This document shows, one piece after another, positions 24,733 through 32,690 of a stretch of 64,000 nt of DNA. Every line of letters starts with the position of its first letter. Positions within the stretch are counted from its first letter, which is position 1. The stretch is from an uncultured Caulobacterales bacterium (GTDB lineage Bacteria > Pseudomonadota > Alphaproteobacteria > Caulobacterales > Caulobacteraceae). The stretch is taken from positions 186,001 to 250,000 of the forward strand of contig CAIOYC010000009.1 of the NCBI GenBank assembly GCA_903862425.1. Direction: 5' to 3'. The notes under the pieces are model-generated. The model had not been told where the DNA came from. It saw only the letters and a list, made by a program, of their open reading frames with translations, and made no database searches. The position numbers and the translations under genes are program-made.

Positions 24733-25458
24733 ATGGCGCTTACGGACGCAGACAAGCTGATGCGGGTCCGCCGCTTCTATAAGGCGGCGGCGGCAGGCCC
24801 GGTGGAGGGTGGCCACGCCATCCTGCTCGATGGCCGGCCGGCCAAGACGGCCGGCGGCGGCAAGCTGATCACACCCACGTCGGACCTGGCCGAGGTGCTG
24901 ACGGGTGAGTGGGCCGCCCAGGCCGAGTTCATCGATTTCTCCTACATGCCCGCCACGCGCCTCGCCTTTACCGCCATCGACCGGGGCGGAGAGGCGCATG
25001 CCGGGCTGGCCAAGGAAGCGGCGCGCTATGCCGGGTCGGACACGCTCTGCTATCCCGCGATCTCGCCCACGCCCCTGCTGCGCCGCCAGGACGCCCTTTG
25101 GACGCCGTGGCGCGACTGGGCGGAGCGCGAGCTTGGGCTGAGGTTTCAGACCGCCGGAGAGGCGCTGCATGTCAGCCAGCCGCCCGAGACGCTGGCGGGG
25201 GTGGAGCGGATCTCCGACGCCTTGGACGACTTCTCCCTCGCCGGCCTCGTCTTGGCCTGTGGTCTCTATGGCTCGGCCATCCTGGCCCTTGCGGTGCAGC
25301 GGCGCGCCCTGGACGCCGTCGAGGCCTTCGACCTGTCGCGGCTGGAGGAGGCGTTTCAGGCCGAGCAGTGGGGTCTCGACGCCGAGGCGGAGGCCCGCAC
25401 CGAAGCCCTGCGCGAGGAAGCCGCCATGCTGGAACGATGGTTCGCGGCCCTGGCTTGA
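24733..25458 (+). CDS. ATP12-family F1-ATPase assembly chaperone
   Basis: A 241-residue protein matching the ATP12 family of alphaproteobacteria and mitochondria: R-F-Y-K-A-A near residue 13, L-D-G-R-P-A-K-T near 35, E-W-A-A-Q near 60, T-R-L-A-F-T-A-I-D near 78 and the C-terminal W-G-L-D-A-E-A-E. ATP12 binds the F1 alpha subunit during ATP synthase assembly. The ATG at 24733 fits the family's N-terminus. It is divergent from the DUF1800 operon and lies in a block I recall as crcB-rluC-(HAD)-ATP12-pccB in other alphaproteobacteria. Confidence 0.9.
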   Translation: MALTDADKLMRVRRFYKAAAAGPVEGGHAILLDGRPAKTAGGGKLITPTSDLAEVLTGEWAAQAEFIDFSYMPATRLAFTAIDRGGEAHAGLAKEAARYAGSDTLCYPAISPTPLLRRQDALWTPWRDWAERELGLRFQTAGEALHVSQPPETLAGVERISDALDDFSLAGLVLACGLYGSAILALAVQRRALDAVEAFDLSRLEEAFQAEQWGLDAEAEARTEALREEAAMLERWFAALA

Positions 25459-25463
25459 GCTAG

Positions 25464-25482
25464 ACTTTCCAAACAGGAAAGT
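25464..25482. promoter_or_regulatory. Tandem palindromic operator, site 1
   Basis: ACTTTCC-N5-GGAAAGT, perfect 7-bp arms with a 5-nt spacer (19 bp). It is the first and best of three sites upstream of the membrane-protein/winged-helix gene pair. Confidence 0.7.
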
Positions 25483-25486
25483 TATC

Positions 25487-25505
25487 ACTTGCCGTTCTGG
25501 AAAGT
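25487..25505. promoter_or_regulatory. Tandem palindromic operator, site 2
   Basis: ACTTGCC-N5-GGAAAGT, the same 19-bp architecture with one mismatch in the left arm. Its start is 23 bp from the start of site 1. Confidence 0.6.
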
Positions 25506-25512
25506 CGTGATA

Positions 25513-25531
25513 GCTTTCCAATATGGAAAGT
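25513..25531. promoter_or_regulatory. Tandem palindromic operator, site 3
   Basis: GCTTTCC-N5-GGAAAGT, differing from site 1 only in the outermost base. It starts 26 bp after site 2 and ends directly before the GGAG ribosome-binding site of the membrane-protein gene, so binding here would block promoter and translation start. Confidence 0.68.
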
Positions 25532-25542
25532 GGAGATCGGCC

Positions 25543-26187
25543 ATGAGCGATCATTATGAATTCAACCCCTCGGACGCCCTCAGCGCCGTCCATGGCGCGC
25601 GCGCCGATCTCGCGGCGCGGCTGGACGAGGGGTCATGGAGCTATGACCTGATCTATTCGGCCCTCGCGGGGGTAATCGTCGGCGGCCAGGCCCTGCCCTG
25701 GGGTTGGAACCTTGCGGCCTCGCTCGGCGGCGCTGCGGCCCTGGGGCTGCTGGCGCGGGACTGGTCGCGGCGCAAGGGCGTTTGGGTCTGCGGGGTGACG
25801 CCGAGGCGCGCGCGCTGGGTCTCCCTCGGGCTCGGTGTGGGGATCGCCGCCGTTTCGGGCGTGGTCTTCCTCATGACCTACAATGGCGGATCGCGCTGGA
25901 TCGCTTTGCCGGCGGCGCTGGCGGCGGCCATAATCGCCCTCATCGGCTCACGCCTGTGGCGGCGGGTGTTCAAGCTCGACCTGGCGGAGGATTTCGGCCC
26001 GTCGTCCATATCCTACGGACTGGTCCTGCTGCTGGGCGCGGCCGGACTCGCCGGGTCGGGTCTCGCGCACCTCATGGGCGCTCAGGAAATGCTGGTGGCA
26101 TGGCTGCTCGGCGCGGGGCTGGGTATAAGCGCGGTGGCGGGGGCGATGATGCTGCGCCGAGCCTTGCGGGCTGGAGCGGCGCATTGA
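25543..26187 (+). CDS. Multi-pass membrane protein paired with a winged-helix regulator
   Basis: The ATG at 25543 follows GGAG at 25532-25535; an earlier start at 25489 would lie within the operators. The 214-residue product has a soluble N-terminus (about 40 residues, Asp/Ala-rich) and about six hydrophobic segments in three pairs (near 45-75, 95-135 and 160-205). No catalytic motif is recognisable. Such proteins often accompany a small winged-helix repressor. Its stop overlaps the regulator's TTG start (TTGA). It may be a membrane sensor or stress protein; I cannot say which. Confidence 0.75.
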   Translation: MSDHYEFNPSDALSAVHGARADLAARLDEGSWSYDLIYSALAGVIVGGQALPWGWNLAASLGGAAALGLLARDWSRRKGVWVCGVTPRRARWVSLGLGVGIAAVSGVVFLMTYNGGSRWIALPAALAAAIIALIGSRLWRRVFKLDLAEDFGPSSISYGLVLLLGAAGLAGSGLAHLMGAQEMLVAWLLGAGLGISAVAGAMMLRRALRAGAAH

Positions 26188-26489
26188 TCGCCGTCCCGCA
26201 GTTCGACGCGGCGATCCACGCCCCCGGTCGGCTGCAGATCTGCGCCCTGCTGTCCGCGTCCGACCAGGTGGAGTTCGCCACCCTGCGCGAGGCGATCGGC
26301 GTGTCCGACTCGGTGCTCTCCAAGCATCTCAAGCTCTTGGAAGAGGCGGGCTATGTGCGGCCGCGCAAGGCCACGTCCGAGGGACGTCAGCGCACCTGGC
26401 TCAGCCTGACCACCGAGGGGCGGCGCGCCTTCGCCGCCCACGTGGCGGAGTTGACGCGCCTGGCCGGCCTGACGCGGGCAGCGGAATAG
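26184..26489 (+). CDS. Small winged-helix (MarR/ArsR-like) regulator
   Basis: A TTG start at 26184 overlaps the membrane-protein stop. The 101-residue protein reads L-Q-I-C-A-L-L-S-A-S near residue 17, then a helix-turn-helix (F-A-T-L-R-E-A-I-G-V-S-D-S-V-L-S-K-H-L-K) and a wing (R-P-R-K-A-T-S-E-G-R-Q-R-T-W-L). It matches the compact winged-helix DNA-binding type (HTH_34-like) that dimerises through its C-terminal helix. The three palindromes at 25464-25531 are its likely binding sites, giving autoregulation (inference). It ends back-to-back with the stop of the gene on the other strand (TAGCTA). Confidence 0.85.
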   Translation: MIAVPQFDAAIHAPGRLQICALLSASDQVEFATLREAIGVSDSVLSKHLKLLEEAGYVRPRKATSEGRQRTWLSLTTEGRRAFAAHVAELTRLAGLTRAAE

Positions 26490-26936
26490 CTAGGCCGCGA
26501 CCGGGTTGAACCACAGGGTCTGAATCTTGCCGGCGGGGCCGAAGCCGATCATCAGGTCGGCCTGACCGTTGGCGAACTGGCCGCGGTACTTCCACACGCC
26601 AGCAGGCGTATAGCCGCGATATTCCAGGCTCTTCAGCGCCCCGAGGCCGTTCAGCGTGCCGGCGACCACATCGCTCTTGGCCTTCACCGCATCGACGATG
26701 GCGCCTTCCATGTCGTCATAATTGGGCTTGCCCGACTCGAAGGCGGCGATGGTGGTGGTGAGAGCGGTTTCCGCCTTCTGCTCCTCGCCCGCAGGAGGGA
26801 CGGGCATCTGCACCACATCGCCGGGCTTGGGGCCGACGGCGGGGTTCACGCCCCGCGGCGGCGTGGTTTGTGCGGCGGCGGTAGTCAAAGGCGCAAGGCT
26901 CAGGACGGCGGCGGCGATGAGGGTATGGACTTTCAT
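26490..26936 (-). CDS. Small exported protein of unknown function
   Basis: A 148-residue protein with a clear Sec signal peptide (M-K-V-H-T-L-I, Ala-rich core, cleavage after T-A-A-A-Q near 23). The mature part has a Pro-rich segment (P-P-R-G-V-N-P-A-V-G-P-K-P-G-D), a helical middle near 55-95, and a beta-rich C-terminus with Y-R-G-Y-T-P-A-G-V-W-K-Y-R-G-Q-F-A-N-G. The C-terminal pattern resembles small periplasmic lumenal domains related to DUF3887-type proteins, but I am not certain. It stands alone, converging with the regulator gene. Confidence 0.7.
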   Translation of the reverse strand: MKVHTLIAAAVLSLAPLTTAAAQTTPPRGVNPAVGPKPGDVVQMPVPPAGEEQKAETALTTTIAAFESGKPNYDDMEGAIVDAVKAKSDVVAGTLNGLGALKSLEYRGYTPAGVWKYRGQFANGQADLMIGFGPAGKIQTLWFNPVAA

Positions 26937-27048
26937 GTGAGGTCTCCCCGACAGACGACAACAGGGCGCACCGGCGTGCGGCGCGGAAACTTGCCAGTTA
27001 CAGCTTCGCCTTCTACCACGACCTCAGTGACTTTTCCGTGAGGACAGA

Positions 27049-28581
27049 GTGCAGCAGATACTCGAAGAACTCGAACGCCGCAGAGCCCATGCCCGCGCGG
27101 GCGGCGGGGAGAAGCGTACCCAGTCCCAGCACGCCAAGGGCAAGCTGACCGCGCGCGAACGGATCGCGCTCTTGATGGACGAAGGCTCGTTCGAGGAGTT
27201 CGACATGTTCGTCGAGCACCGCAGTCACGAGTTCGGCATGGAGACCCAGCGGGTGCCGGGCGACGGCGTCGTTACCGGCTGGGGCACCATCAACGGCCGG
27301 GTCATCTACGTCTTCTCCAAGGACTTCACCGTGTTCGGCGGCTCGCTCTCGGGCGCCCACGCGGCCAAGATCGTCAAGGTGCAGGAGCAGGCCATGAAGG
27401 TCGGCGCGCCGATCATCGGCCTGTTCGACGCGGGCGGCGCGCGCATCCAGGAGGGGGTGGAGAGCCTGGCCGGCTATGCGGACATCTTCCTGCAGAACGT
27501 GATGGCCTCCGGCGTCATCCCGCAGATCAGCGTCATCATGGGCCCGTGCGCGGGCGGCGACGTCTATTCCCCCGCCATGACCGACTTCATCTTCATGGTG
27601 CGCGACACCAGCTACATGTTCGTCACCGGGCCGGACGTGGTGAAGACCGTCACCAATGAGGTGGTCACCGCCGAGGAGCTCGGCGGCGCGCGCGTGCACG
27701 CCGGCAAGTCGGGCGTGGCGGAAGGCGCCTTCGACAACGACCTCGAGGCCCTGACCCAGGTGCGCCGCCTGGTGGACTTCCTGCCCCTGTCCAACCGCGA
27801 GAAGCCGCCGACGCGCGAGAGTTTCGACGAGGCGGATCGGGCGGAGAAATCCCTCGACACTCTCGTGCCATCCAACCCGAACAAGCCCTACGACATGAAG
27901 GAGCTGATCAACAAGGTCGTGGACGAGGCGGATTTCTTCGAGATTTCCGCCGACTGGGCCAAGAACATCATCACCGGCTTCGCCCGCCTGGACGGCCAGC
28001 CCATCGGCATCGTCGCCAACCAGCCGCAGGTGCTGGCGGGGGTGCTCGACATCGACTCCTCGCGCAAGGCGGCGCGGTTCGTGCGCTTTTGCGACGCCTT
28101 CAACATCCCGATCCTGACTTTCGTGGACGTGCCGGGCTTCATGCCGGGGACCAAGCAGGAGTATGGCGGCCTGATCAAGCACGGCGCCAAGCTCCTGTTC
28201 GCCTATGCCGAGGCCACCGTGCCCAAGATCACCGTCATCACGCGCAAGGCCTATGGCGGCGCCTATGACGTGATGAGCTCAAAGCACCTGCGCGGCGATT
28301 TCAACTATGCCTGGCCCACCGCCGAGATCGCGGTGATGGGCGCCAAGGGGGCGGTGGAGATCATCTTCCGCGCCGAAGCCAAGGACCCCGAAGCGCTGGC
28401 CGCCCGCGAAGCCGAATACAAGGCGAGGTTCGCCAACCCCTTCGTCGCCGCCGGCCTCGGCTACATCGACGATGTGATCATGCCGAGCGAGACCCGCCGC
28501 CGAGTGACCCGCGCGCTGAAGTCGCTCAAGGGCAAGGTGCTGGAGAACCCCTGGAAGAAGCACGATAATATTCCGTTGTAG
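27049..28581 (+). CDS. pccB: Acyl-CoA carboxylase carboxyltransferase (propionyl-CoA carboxylase beta)
   Basis: A 510-residue biotin-dependent carboxyltransferase. It has the N-terminal signature [13 protein letters not shown] near 25, the oxyanion-hole loops [12 protein letters not shown] and [12 protein letters not shown], and the C-terminal half with [14 protein letters not shown] and [10 protein letters not shown]. It transfers CO2 from carboxybiotin to propionyl-CoA to make methylmalonyl-CoA. The GTG start has GAGGAC upstream. The biotin carboxylase (pccA) is not in the window. The end of the gene is followed by an 80-bp palindromic repeat. Confidence 0.93.
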   Translation: MQQILEELERRRAHARAGGGEKRTQSQHAKGKLTARERIALLMDEGSFEEFDMFVEHRSHEFGMETQRVPGDGVVTGWGTINGRVIYVFSKDFTVFGGSLSGAHAAKIVKVQEQAMKVGAPIIGLFDAGGARIQEGVESLAGYADIFLQNVMASGVIPQISVIMGPCAGGDVYSPAMTDFIFMVRDTSYMFVTGPDVVKTVTNEVVTAEELGGARVHAGKSGVAEGAFDNDLEALTQVRRLVDFLPLSNREKPPTRESFDEADRAEKSLDTLVPSNPNKPYDMKELINKVVDEADFFEISADWAKNIITGFARLDGQPIGIVANQPQVLAGVLDIDSSRKAARFVRFCDAFNIPILTFVDVPGFMPGTKQEYGGLIKHGAKLLFAYAEATVPKITVITRKAYGGAYDVMSSKHLRGDFNYAWPTAEIAVMGAKGAVEIIFRAEAKDPEALAAREAEYKARFANPFVAAGLGYIDDVIMPSETRRRVTRALKSLKGKVLENPWKKHDNIPL

Positions 28582-28605
28582 TGTAAGGGGTTCCTCCATC
28601 TGATG

Positions 28606-28689
28606 AGTCATGGCCGGGCTTGACCCGGCCACAAGGCAGCTCCACGCGATACGCTGCCTCGTCCTCGGGTCAAGCCCGAGGATAACTCA
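28606..28689. repeat. 80-bp composite palindromic repeat, copy 2 (inverted relative to copy 1)
   Basis: It begins with GGCCGGGCTTGACCCGGCC and ends with CCTCGGGTCAAGCCCGAGG. Read on the minus strand it matches 21751-21830 with about six differences by my alignment, mainly in the short spacer. Like copy 1 it sits between two convergent genes. Confidence 0.75.
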
Positions 28690-28708
28690 ATGGGAGAGCT
28701 AAGGCGGG

Positions 28709-29014
28709 CTAAACCTCGCCGTACCAACCGTCAGATAGGTCGCGCCATTCCGGGTTGAGCGCTTCGATGAGGGCCAGCTTCCAGGCCCGCGGCCAGTGCT
28801 TGATAGCGCGCTCGCGGCGGATGGCTTCAGCCATCTCGCCATGCACTTCGAACCACACGAGACGTGCACAGCCTCTCTCTTTCGAGAAGCCCGGAAACGC
28901 CCCTTGCTTGTGCTGAACTACGCGGGATTCCAAATCGCTGGTCGAGCCGGTGTAGATCGCGGCGTTGCGGCCGCTGGCCATGATATAGACGGCGATACAG
29001 TCATATTGCGCCAC
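28709..29014 (-). CDS. Single-domain GIY-YIG family protein
   Basis: A 101-residue protein of the small stand-alone GIY-YIG type. The motif appears as V-Y-I-M near residue 9, followed by I-Y-T-G-S-T-S-D-L with S-D-L-E-S-R-V-V-Q-H-K. The catalytic Glu-like region is E-R-A-I-K-H-W near 70. These are presumed nucleases of unknown role, common in proteobacteria and often near repeats. The start is a GTG at 29014. It is flanked by the composite repeat on one side and a half-repeat on the other. Confidence 0.85.
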   Translation of the reverse strand: MAQYDCIAVYIMASGRNAAIYTGSTSDLESRVVQHKQGAFPGFSKERGCARLVWFEVHGEMAEAIRRERAIKHWPRAWKLALIEALNPEWRDLSDGWYGEV

Positions 29015-29036
29015 ATGTTCAGGTTGCGCGGCCTGG

Positions 29037-29057
29037 CCCTCGGGTCAAGCCCGAGGG
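29037..29057. repeat. Orphan half of the composite repeat
   Basis: CCCTCGGG-TCAAG-CCCGAGGG is a perfect palindrome except for its 5-nt centre. It corresponds to the CCTC-type half of the 80-bp repeat, found here without its partner, between the GIY-YIG and HAD genes. Confidence 0.65.
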
Positions 29058-29071
29058 TGGCTCCGGAGGGA

Positions 29072-29731
29072 TTAGGCGACCAGCCCAAACCCCACCGCCC
29101 GCTCCAGATCCGCCAGCAGCTGCGCTTCGCCGCTTACCTTGATCGCGTGCATCCCCAGCGCGGCGGCGGGTTTGCAGTTGATGCCGAGGTCGTCGAGGTA
29201 GATGCAGGCGCTGGCGGGGATGCCGATGGCGTCGATCATCATCTGGTAGATGCGCGGGTCGGGCTTGCGCACGCCGGCCTTGGAGCTTTCGATCAACACA
29301 TCGAACTGCGCCATGATATCGGCCACCACCGCGGCCTTCTCCATGGACGACGCCATTCCCGCGCCCGAGCCGGTCTTCACGTTGTTGGTGATGCAGCCGA
29401 CCTTCAGCCCCCTGGCCTTGCAGGCCTTCAACGCCGCGACCACCTTCGGCCGCACATCGCCGGAGAGCAGGGGCAGGACGTCCGCGCCCGGCACGTCGTG
29501 GCCGAGAGCGAGCGCCTCTTCGCGGAACAGGCGGTCGAAGTCGGCCGTGGTGATCTCGGCCCGCTCGAACAGGGCCCAGGCATTGTGGTCGGGGCGTGTG
29601 GCGTTGACCGTGCGGATGAAGTCGTGCGGCAGCCCGCGCGCCTTCTCATAGCGGTTGAACGCCTCGAACGGCGAGGTGGTGAAAACCCCGCCGAAATCCC
29701 AGATCACCGCCTCGATCTTCGTCTCAACCAC
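29072..29731 (-). CDS. HAD-superfamily hydrolase (subclass IA)
   Basis: The GTG at 29731 has a strong GGAGGT just upstream; the longer frame to 29857 has no support. The 219-residue protein starts with V-I-W-D-F-G-G-V-F (motif I, nucleophile Asp). It also has C-I-T-N-N as motif II, K-P-D-P-R-I-Y as motif III and Y-L-D-D-L-G-I-N as motif IV. The second motif I Asp is replaced by Gly, as in HAD members related to haloacid dehalogenases and the N-terminal domain of soluble epoxide hydrolase, so phosphatase activity is not assured. The substrate is unknown. Confidence 0.88.
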   Translation of the reverse strand: MVETKIEAVIWDFGGVFTTSPFEAFNRYEKARGLPHDFIRTVNATRPDHNAWALFERAEITTADFDRLFREEALALGHDVPGADVLPLLSGDVRPKVVAALKACKARGLKVGCITNNVKTGSGAGMASSMEKAAVVADIMAQFDVLIESSKAGVRKPDPRIYQMMIDAIGIPASACIYLDDLGINCKPAAALGMHAIKVSGEAQLLADLERAVGFGLVA

Positions 29732-29890
29732 ACCCGCACCTCCGGTTTCACGACTGGCTAAGGCCGACGGGCCTGGATGTCCATGAGGCCGCAGCCGGGC
29801 AGGCGTGTTGGTCCGGGGTTTGCTCGCCTGTCGAGCGAACGAAGCGGGGCGAACCAAAACGGGACGCCCAGCCGACCAGAGGGCTTATCG

Positions 29891-30847
29891 ATGCGTACTC
29901 AAATCCTGCTGACCACCGCCGCGCTCCTGCTGTCCGCGCCGTTGGCGGCCTGCGCGAGCGAGGGCGCCTATCATGCGCCGGCCGCCAACGGATACGGAGC
30001 CGCTTATGGTGGAAACGTCACGGCGGTGAGTAATGCGGTGGCCGCCGACGACGGCCTGCTGCCCGAACCGCCGGCCAACGCCCATGCCGGCCAATGCTTC
30101 GCCAAGGTGGTGGTCCCCGGCCAGCCGGTCTATGGTCCGCCGAGCCTGCAGCCGCACATGCGTTGGGTGCAAACCCCGCCTCAGCAGGGCACCATCGGCC
30201 CGGTGTGGTGCCAGGTTTGGGAGCAGGGTTATCAGCCCACCGTCAGCTTCACGCCGGAACGCTATGGCTGGATCCGCGTGATCTGCGACAAGGACGCCAC
30301 GAAGGACAAGATCGGCCACATCCAGCACCGCCTGCACGATTGGGGTTACTACCAAGGCGGCTACGAGGGCCAGTACGACGCCGCCACCGCCGAAGCCGTG
30401 AAGCGCTTCCAAGCCGAGCGCCACGTCGAGCACGGCGGCTATCTCAGCTACAAGACCATGGAGATGCTGGACACTGCGCCGCCCGCGCCCGTGATCGCGC
30501 CGCCGGTCGGCTATGCCCAAGGGTATCAAGGCGGTGGTTACGCCGCCGGCGGTTATGCCTTCCAGCAACAGCAGACCTTTGTGGCCCCGCCGGTTTACCA
30601 GCAGCCGATCTATGCGCCGCCGCCGGTCGCCTACGCGCCGCAACAGGTGTTCGCGCCGCAGCAGCCGTGCACTCAATGCCAACCACCCGCTCCGCCGCCC
30701 TGCGGTCCGGCCCCCTGCCAGGGCGGCTATCAGCAAGCGGGCTACGGTCAGGGCTACGGTCAGGCCGCCTATGGTCAGAGCGTTCCGGGCCGTGGCTATG
30801 GCGTCCAGCGCCAGTGGCTGAGCTGGTCCGGCAAGTCGGGCTACTGA
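29891..30847 (+). CDS. Lipoprotein with peptidoglycan-binding domain and Tyr/Gln/Pro-rich tail
   Basis: The ATG at 29891 begins a lipoprotein signal with lipobox L-A-A-C (Cys21). The 318-residue protein has a peptidoglycan_binding_1-like domain at about 140-195 (I-Q-H-R-L-H-D-W-G-Y-Y-Q-G-G-Y, D-A-A-T-A-E-A-V-K-R-F-Q-A-E-R). A long low-complexity tail of Tyr, Gln, Pro and Gly repeats follows from about 205. It probably links the outer membrane to the cell wall, with a disordered tail. The gene has its own promoter region of about 115 bp after the divergent HAD gene. Confidence 0.82.
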   Translation: MRTQILLTTAALLLSAPLAACASEGAYHAPAANGYGAAYGGNVTAVSNAVAADDGLLPEPPANAHAGQCFAKVVVPGQPVYGPPSLQPHMRWVQTPPQQGTIGPVWCQVWEQGYQPTVSFTPERYGWIRVICDKDATKDKIGHIQHRLHDWGYYQGGYEGQYDAATAEAVKRFQAERHVEHGGYLSYKTMEMLDTAPPAPVIAPPVGYAQGYQGGGYAAGGYAFQQQQTFVAPPVYQQPIYAPPPVAYAPQQVFAPQQPCTQCQPPAPPPCGPAPCQGGYQQAGYGQGYGQAAYGQSVPGRGYGVQRQWLSWSGKSGY

Positions 30848-30865
30848 TCCGGCGACGAGGGGAGC

Positions 30866-31648
30866 CTAGCTCCCCTTGAACGCCGGCTTCCGCTTGGCGA
30901 CGAAGGCGTCCATGCCTTCCTTCTGGTCGTCGAAGGCGAAGAGCGAGTGGAACAGGCGCCGCTCCAGCGCCACGCCCTGGGTCAGGGTCGTGTCGTAGGC
31001 GGCGTTGACCATTTCCTTGTTCATCATCACGGCGAGGGGCGACTGGGCGGCGATCTTCCTCGCCACCGCCAGGGCTTCGGCGATCAGGTCGGCGGCGGGG
31101 ACGATGCGGCTGACCAACCCCGCGCGTTCGGCCTCGGCGGCGTCCATCATGCGGCCGGTGAGCACCATCTCCATGGCCTTGGACTTGCCGACGAAGCGGG
31201 TCAGGCGCTGAGTCCCGCCGATGCCGGGGGCGACGCCGAGATTGATCTCCGGCTGGCCGAACTTCGCGTTGTCCGCCGCCAGGATGAAGTCGCAGATCAT
31301 GGCCAGCTCGCACCCGCCGCCCAGCGCATAGCCGGCGACGGCGGCGATGATCGGCTTTCTGAACCGCTCGATGGCGCGGGCCTGGGCGGTGAAGAAGTCC
31401 TCCTTGAACATCTGCGCATAAGTCTTGGTCGACATCTCCTTGATGTCCGCACCGGCGGCGAAGGCGCGCTCCGAGCCGGTCAGCACCACGCAGCCGATGG
31501 CGTCGTCGCCCTCGATCTCGCCCAGCAGCGCAGCAAGTTCGCCGAGCAGGGTGGAGTTCAGCGCGTTCAGCGCTTCGGGCCGGTTCAGCCGCACCAGCGC
31601 CACACCGTCCGCGCGCTCCACCAGCAGGGTTTCATAGGTGTCGGCCAT
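30866..31648 (-). CDS. Enoyl-CoA hydratase (crotonase family)
   Basis: A 260-residue crotonase typical of the short-chain enoyl-CoA hydratases: A-F-A-A-G-A-D-I-K-E-M near 65 (first oxyanion loop), G-Y-A-L-G-G-G-C-E-L-A near 107 and P-E-I-N-L-G-V-A-P-G-I-G-G-T-Q-R-L near 131. It hydrates trans-2-enoyl-CoA in beta-oxidation. It is encoded before mutM, ubiE and ubiB, an arrangement I recall in other alphaproteobacteria. A second, more divergent crotonase is at 53485. Confidence 0.93.
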   Translation of the reverse strand: MADTYETLLVERADGVALVRLNRPEALNALNSTLLGELAALLGEIEGDDAIGCVVLTGSERAFAAGADIKEMSTKTYAQMFKEDFFTAQARAIERFRKPIIAAVAGYALGGGCELAMICDFILAADNAKFGQPEINLGVAPGIGGTQRLTRFVGKSKAMEMVLTGRMMDAAEAERAGLVSRIVPAADLIAEALAVARKIAAQSPLAVMMNKEMVNAAYDTTLTQGVALERRLFHSLFAFDDQKEGMDAFVAKRKPAFKGS

Positions 31649-31685
31649 GGGGGGTCCTTCGCGTTTGCACGCCTTGTAAAACGTC

Positions 31686-31779
31686 CGCCCATCCCCGCGA
31701 AGGCGGGGACCCAGGCTTTTTTTATTCAGACCGGGCGCGACTGCTCAACCTGGATCCCCGCTTGCGCGGGGATGAGCGG
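31686..31779. repeat. Paired palindromic repeat (CCCCGC family) downstream of mutM
   Basis: Two palindromes lie tail to tail: CCCATCCCCGCG-A-AGGCGGGGACCC followed by CAGG, and CCTGG with ATCCCCGCTTGCGCGGGGAT followed by GAGCGG. Between them is a T-run (seven Ts), so the first palindrome plus T-run would terminate transcription on the plus strand. A different family from the other repeats in this window, of the short dispersed intergenic type. Confidence 0.65.
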
Positions 31780-31781
31780 CA

Positions 31782-32630
31782 TTAATGCTGGCAGTCCGGG
31801 CAGAAGAAGGTGGAGCGGCCGCCCTGGACGATGCGGCGTATCTCGCCCTTGCACGGCGGGGGGCACGGTTCGCCCTCGCGGCCATAGACCCGGAACCGGT
31901 GCTGGAAATAGCCGAGTTCGCCATCGGCGGCGCGAAAATCGCGCAGGGTGGAGCCGCCCGCTTCGATGGCGTCGGCCAGCACCGCCTTCACTGCTTCGAC
32001 CAGACGCTTCAGTTCCGCCGGCTTGAGCGATCCGGCCGGTCGTTCCGGATGGATGCGGGCGCGGAACAGGGCTTCGGAAACGTAGATGTTACCCAGGCCC
32101 GCAACGATCCGCTGATCCAGCAGCGTGACCTTGATGTTCTGCTTCTTGCCCTTGAGCGCCGCCCCGAGCGCCTTGGCGTTGAAGTCCTCGCCGAGCGGCT
32201 CCGGGCCCAGACCCTTGAAGTATGGGTGTTCCGACAGCGCATCGGTGCGGATCAGGTCCATGTAGCCGAACCGGCGCGCGTCGTTGAAGGCGATCCGCGC
32301 CCCGCGATCCGTCTCGAACACGATGTGGGTGTGCTTGGGATCGTCGCCGGCCTGGTGGTGGAACTGGCCGGGCTTGCGCTCGCCGACCAGAAAACGGCCC
32401 GTCATGCCGAGGTGAGCCACCAGGGTCTCGCCCGTATCGAGCTCGGCCACCAGATACTTGGCCCGCCGGTCGAGACGCCTGATCGTCGCCCCTTCCAGCC
32501 GGTGGACAAAATCGTCGGGCAGGGGAAAGCGCAGGTCGGGCCGGTTCTGCACCACCCGTGTCAGTTTGGCGCCCTCCAGATGGGGCTGCAGCCCCCGGCG
32601 CACGGTCTCGACCTCGGGTAATTCGGGCAT
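31782..32630 (-). CDS. mutM: Formamidopyrimidine-DNA glycosylase (Fpg/MutM)
   Basis: A 282-residue DNA repair enzyme that removes 8-oxoguanine and nicks the abasic site. The N-terminal catalytic sequence M-P-E-L-P-E-V-E-T-V has Pro1 (after Met removal) and Glu2 as active residues. The helix-two-turn-helix is near 145-190 (G-L-G-N-I-Y-V-S-E-A-L). A C-terminal zinc finger ends the protein (C-P-P-P-C at about 257-261 and C-P-D-C near the end). It is on the same strand as the enoyl-CoA hydratase and divergent from the SGNH hydrolase. Confidence 0.96.
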   Translation of the reverse strand: MPELPEVETVRRGLQPHLEGAKLTRVVQNRPDLRFPLPDDFVHRLEGATIRRLDRRAKYLVAELDTGETLVAHLGMTGRFLVGERKPGQFHHQAGDDPKHTHIVFETDRGARIAFNDARRFGYMDLIRTDALSEHPYFKGLGPEPLGEDFNAKALGAALKGKKQNIKVTLLDQRIVAGLGNIYVSEALFRARIHPERPAGSLKPAELKRLVEAVKAVLADAIEAGGSTLRDFRAADGELGYFQHRFRVYGREGEPCPPPCKGEIRRIVQGGRSTFFCPDCQH

Positions 32631-32690
32631 GGCGTCGTCCTAACCGCCTCGTGATAAAGCTTCCAGCCCGTTGAGTCCGTCGAGGTCCCC

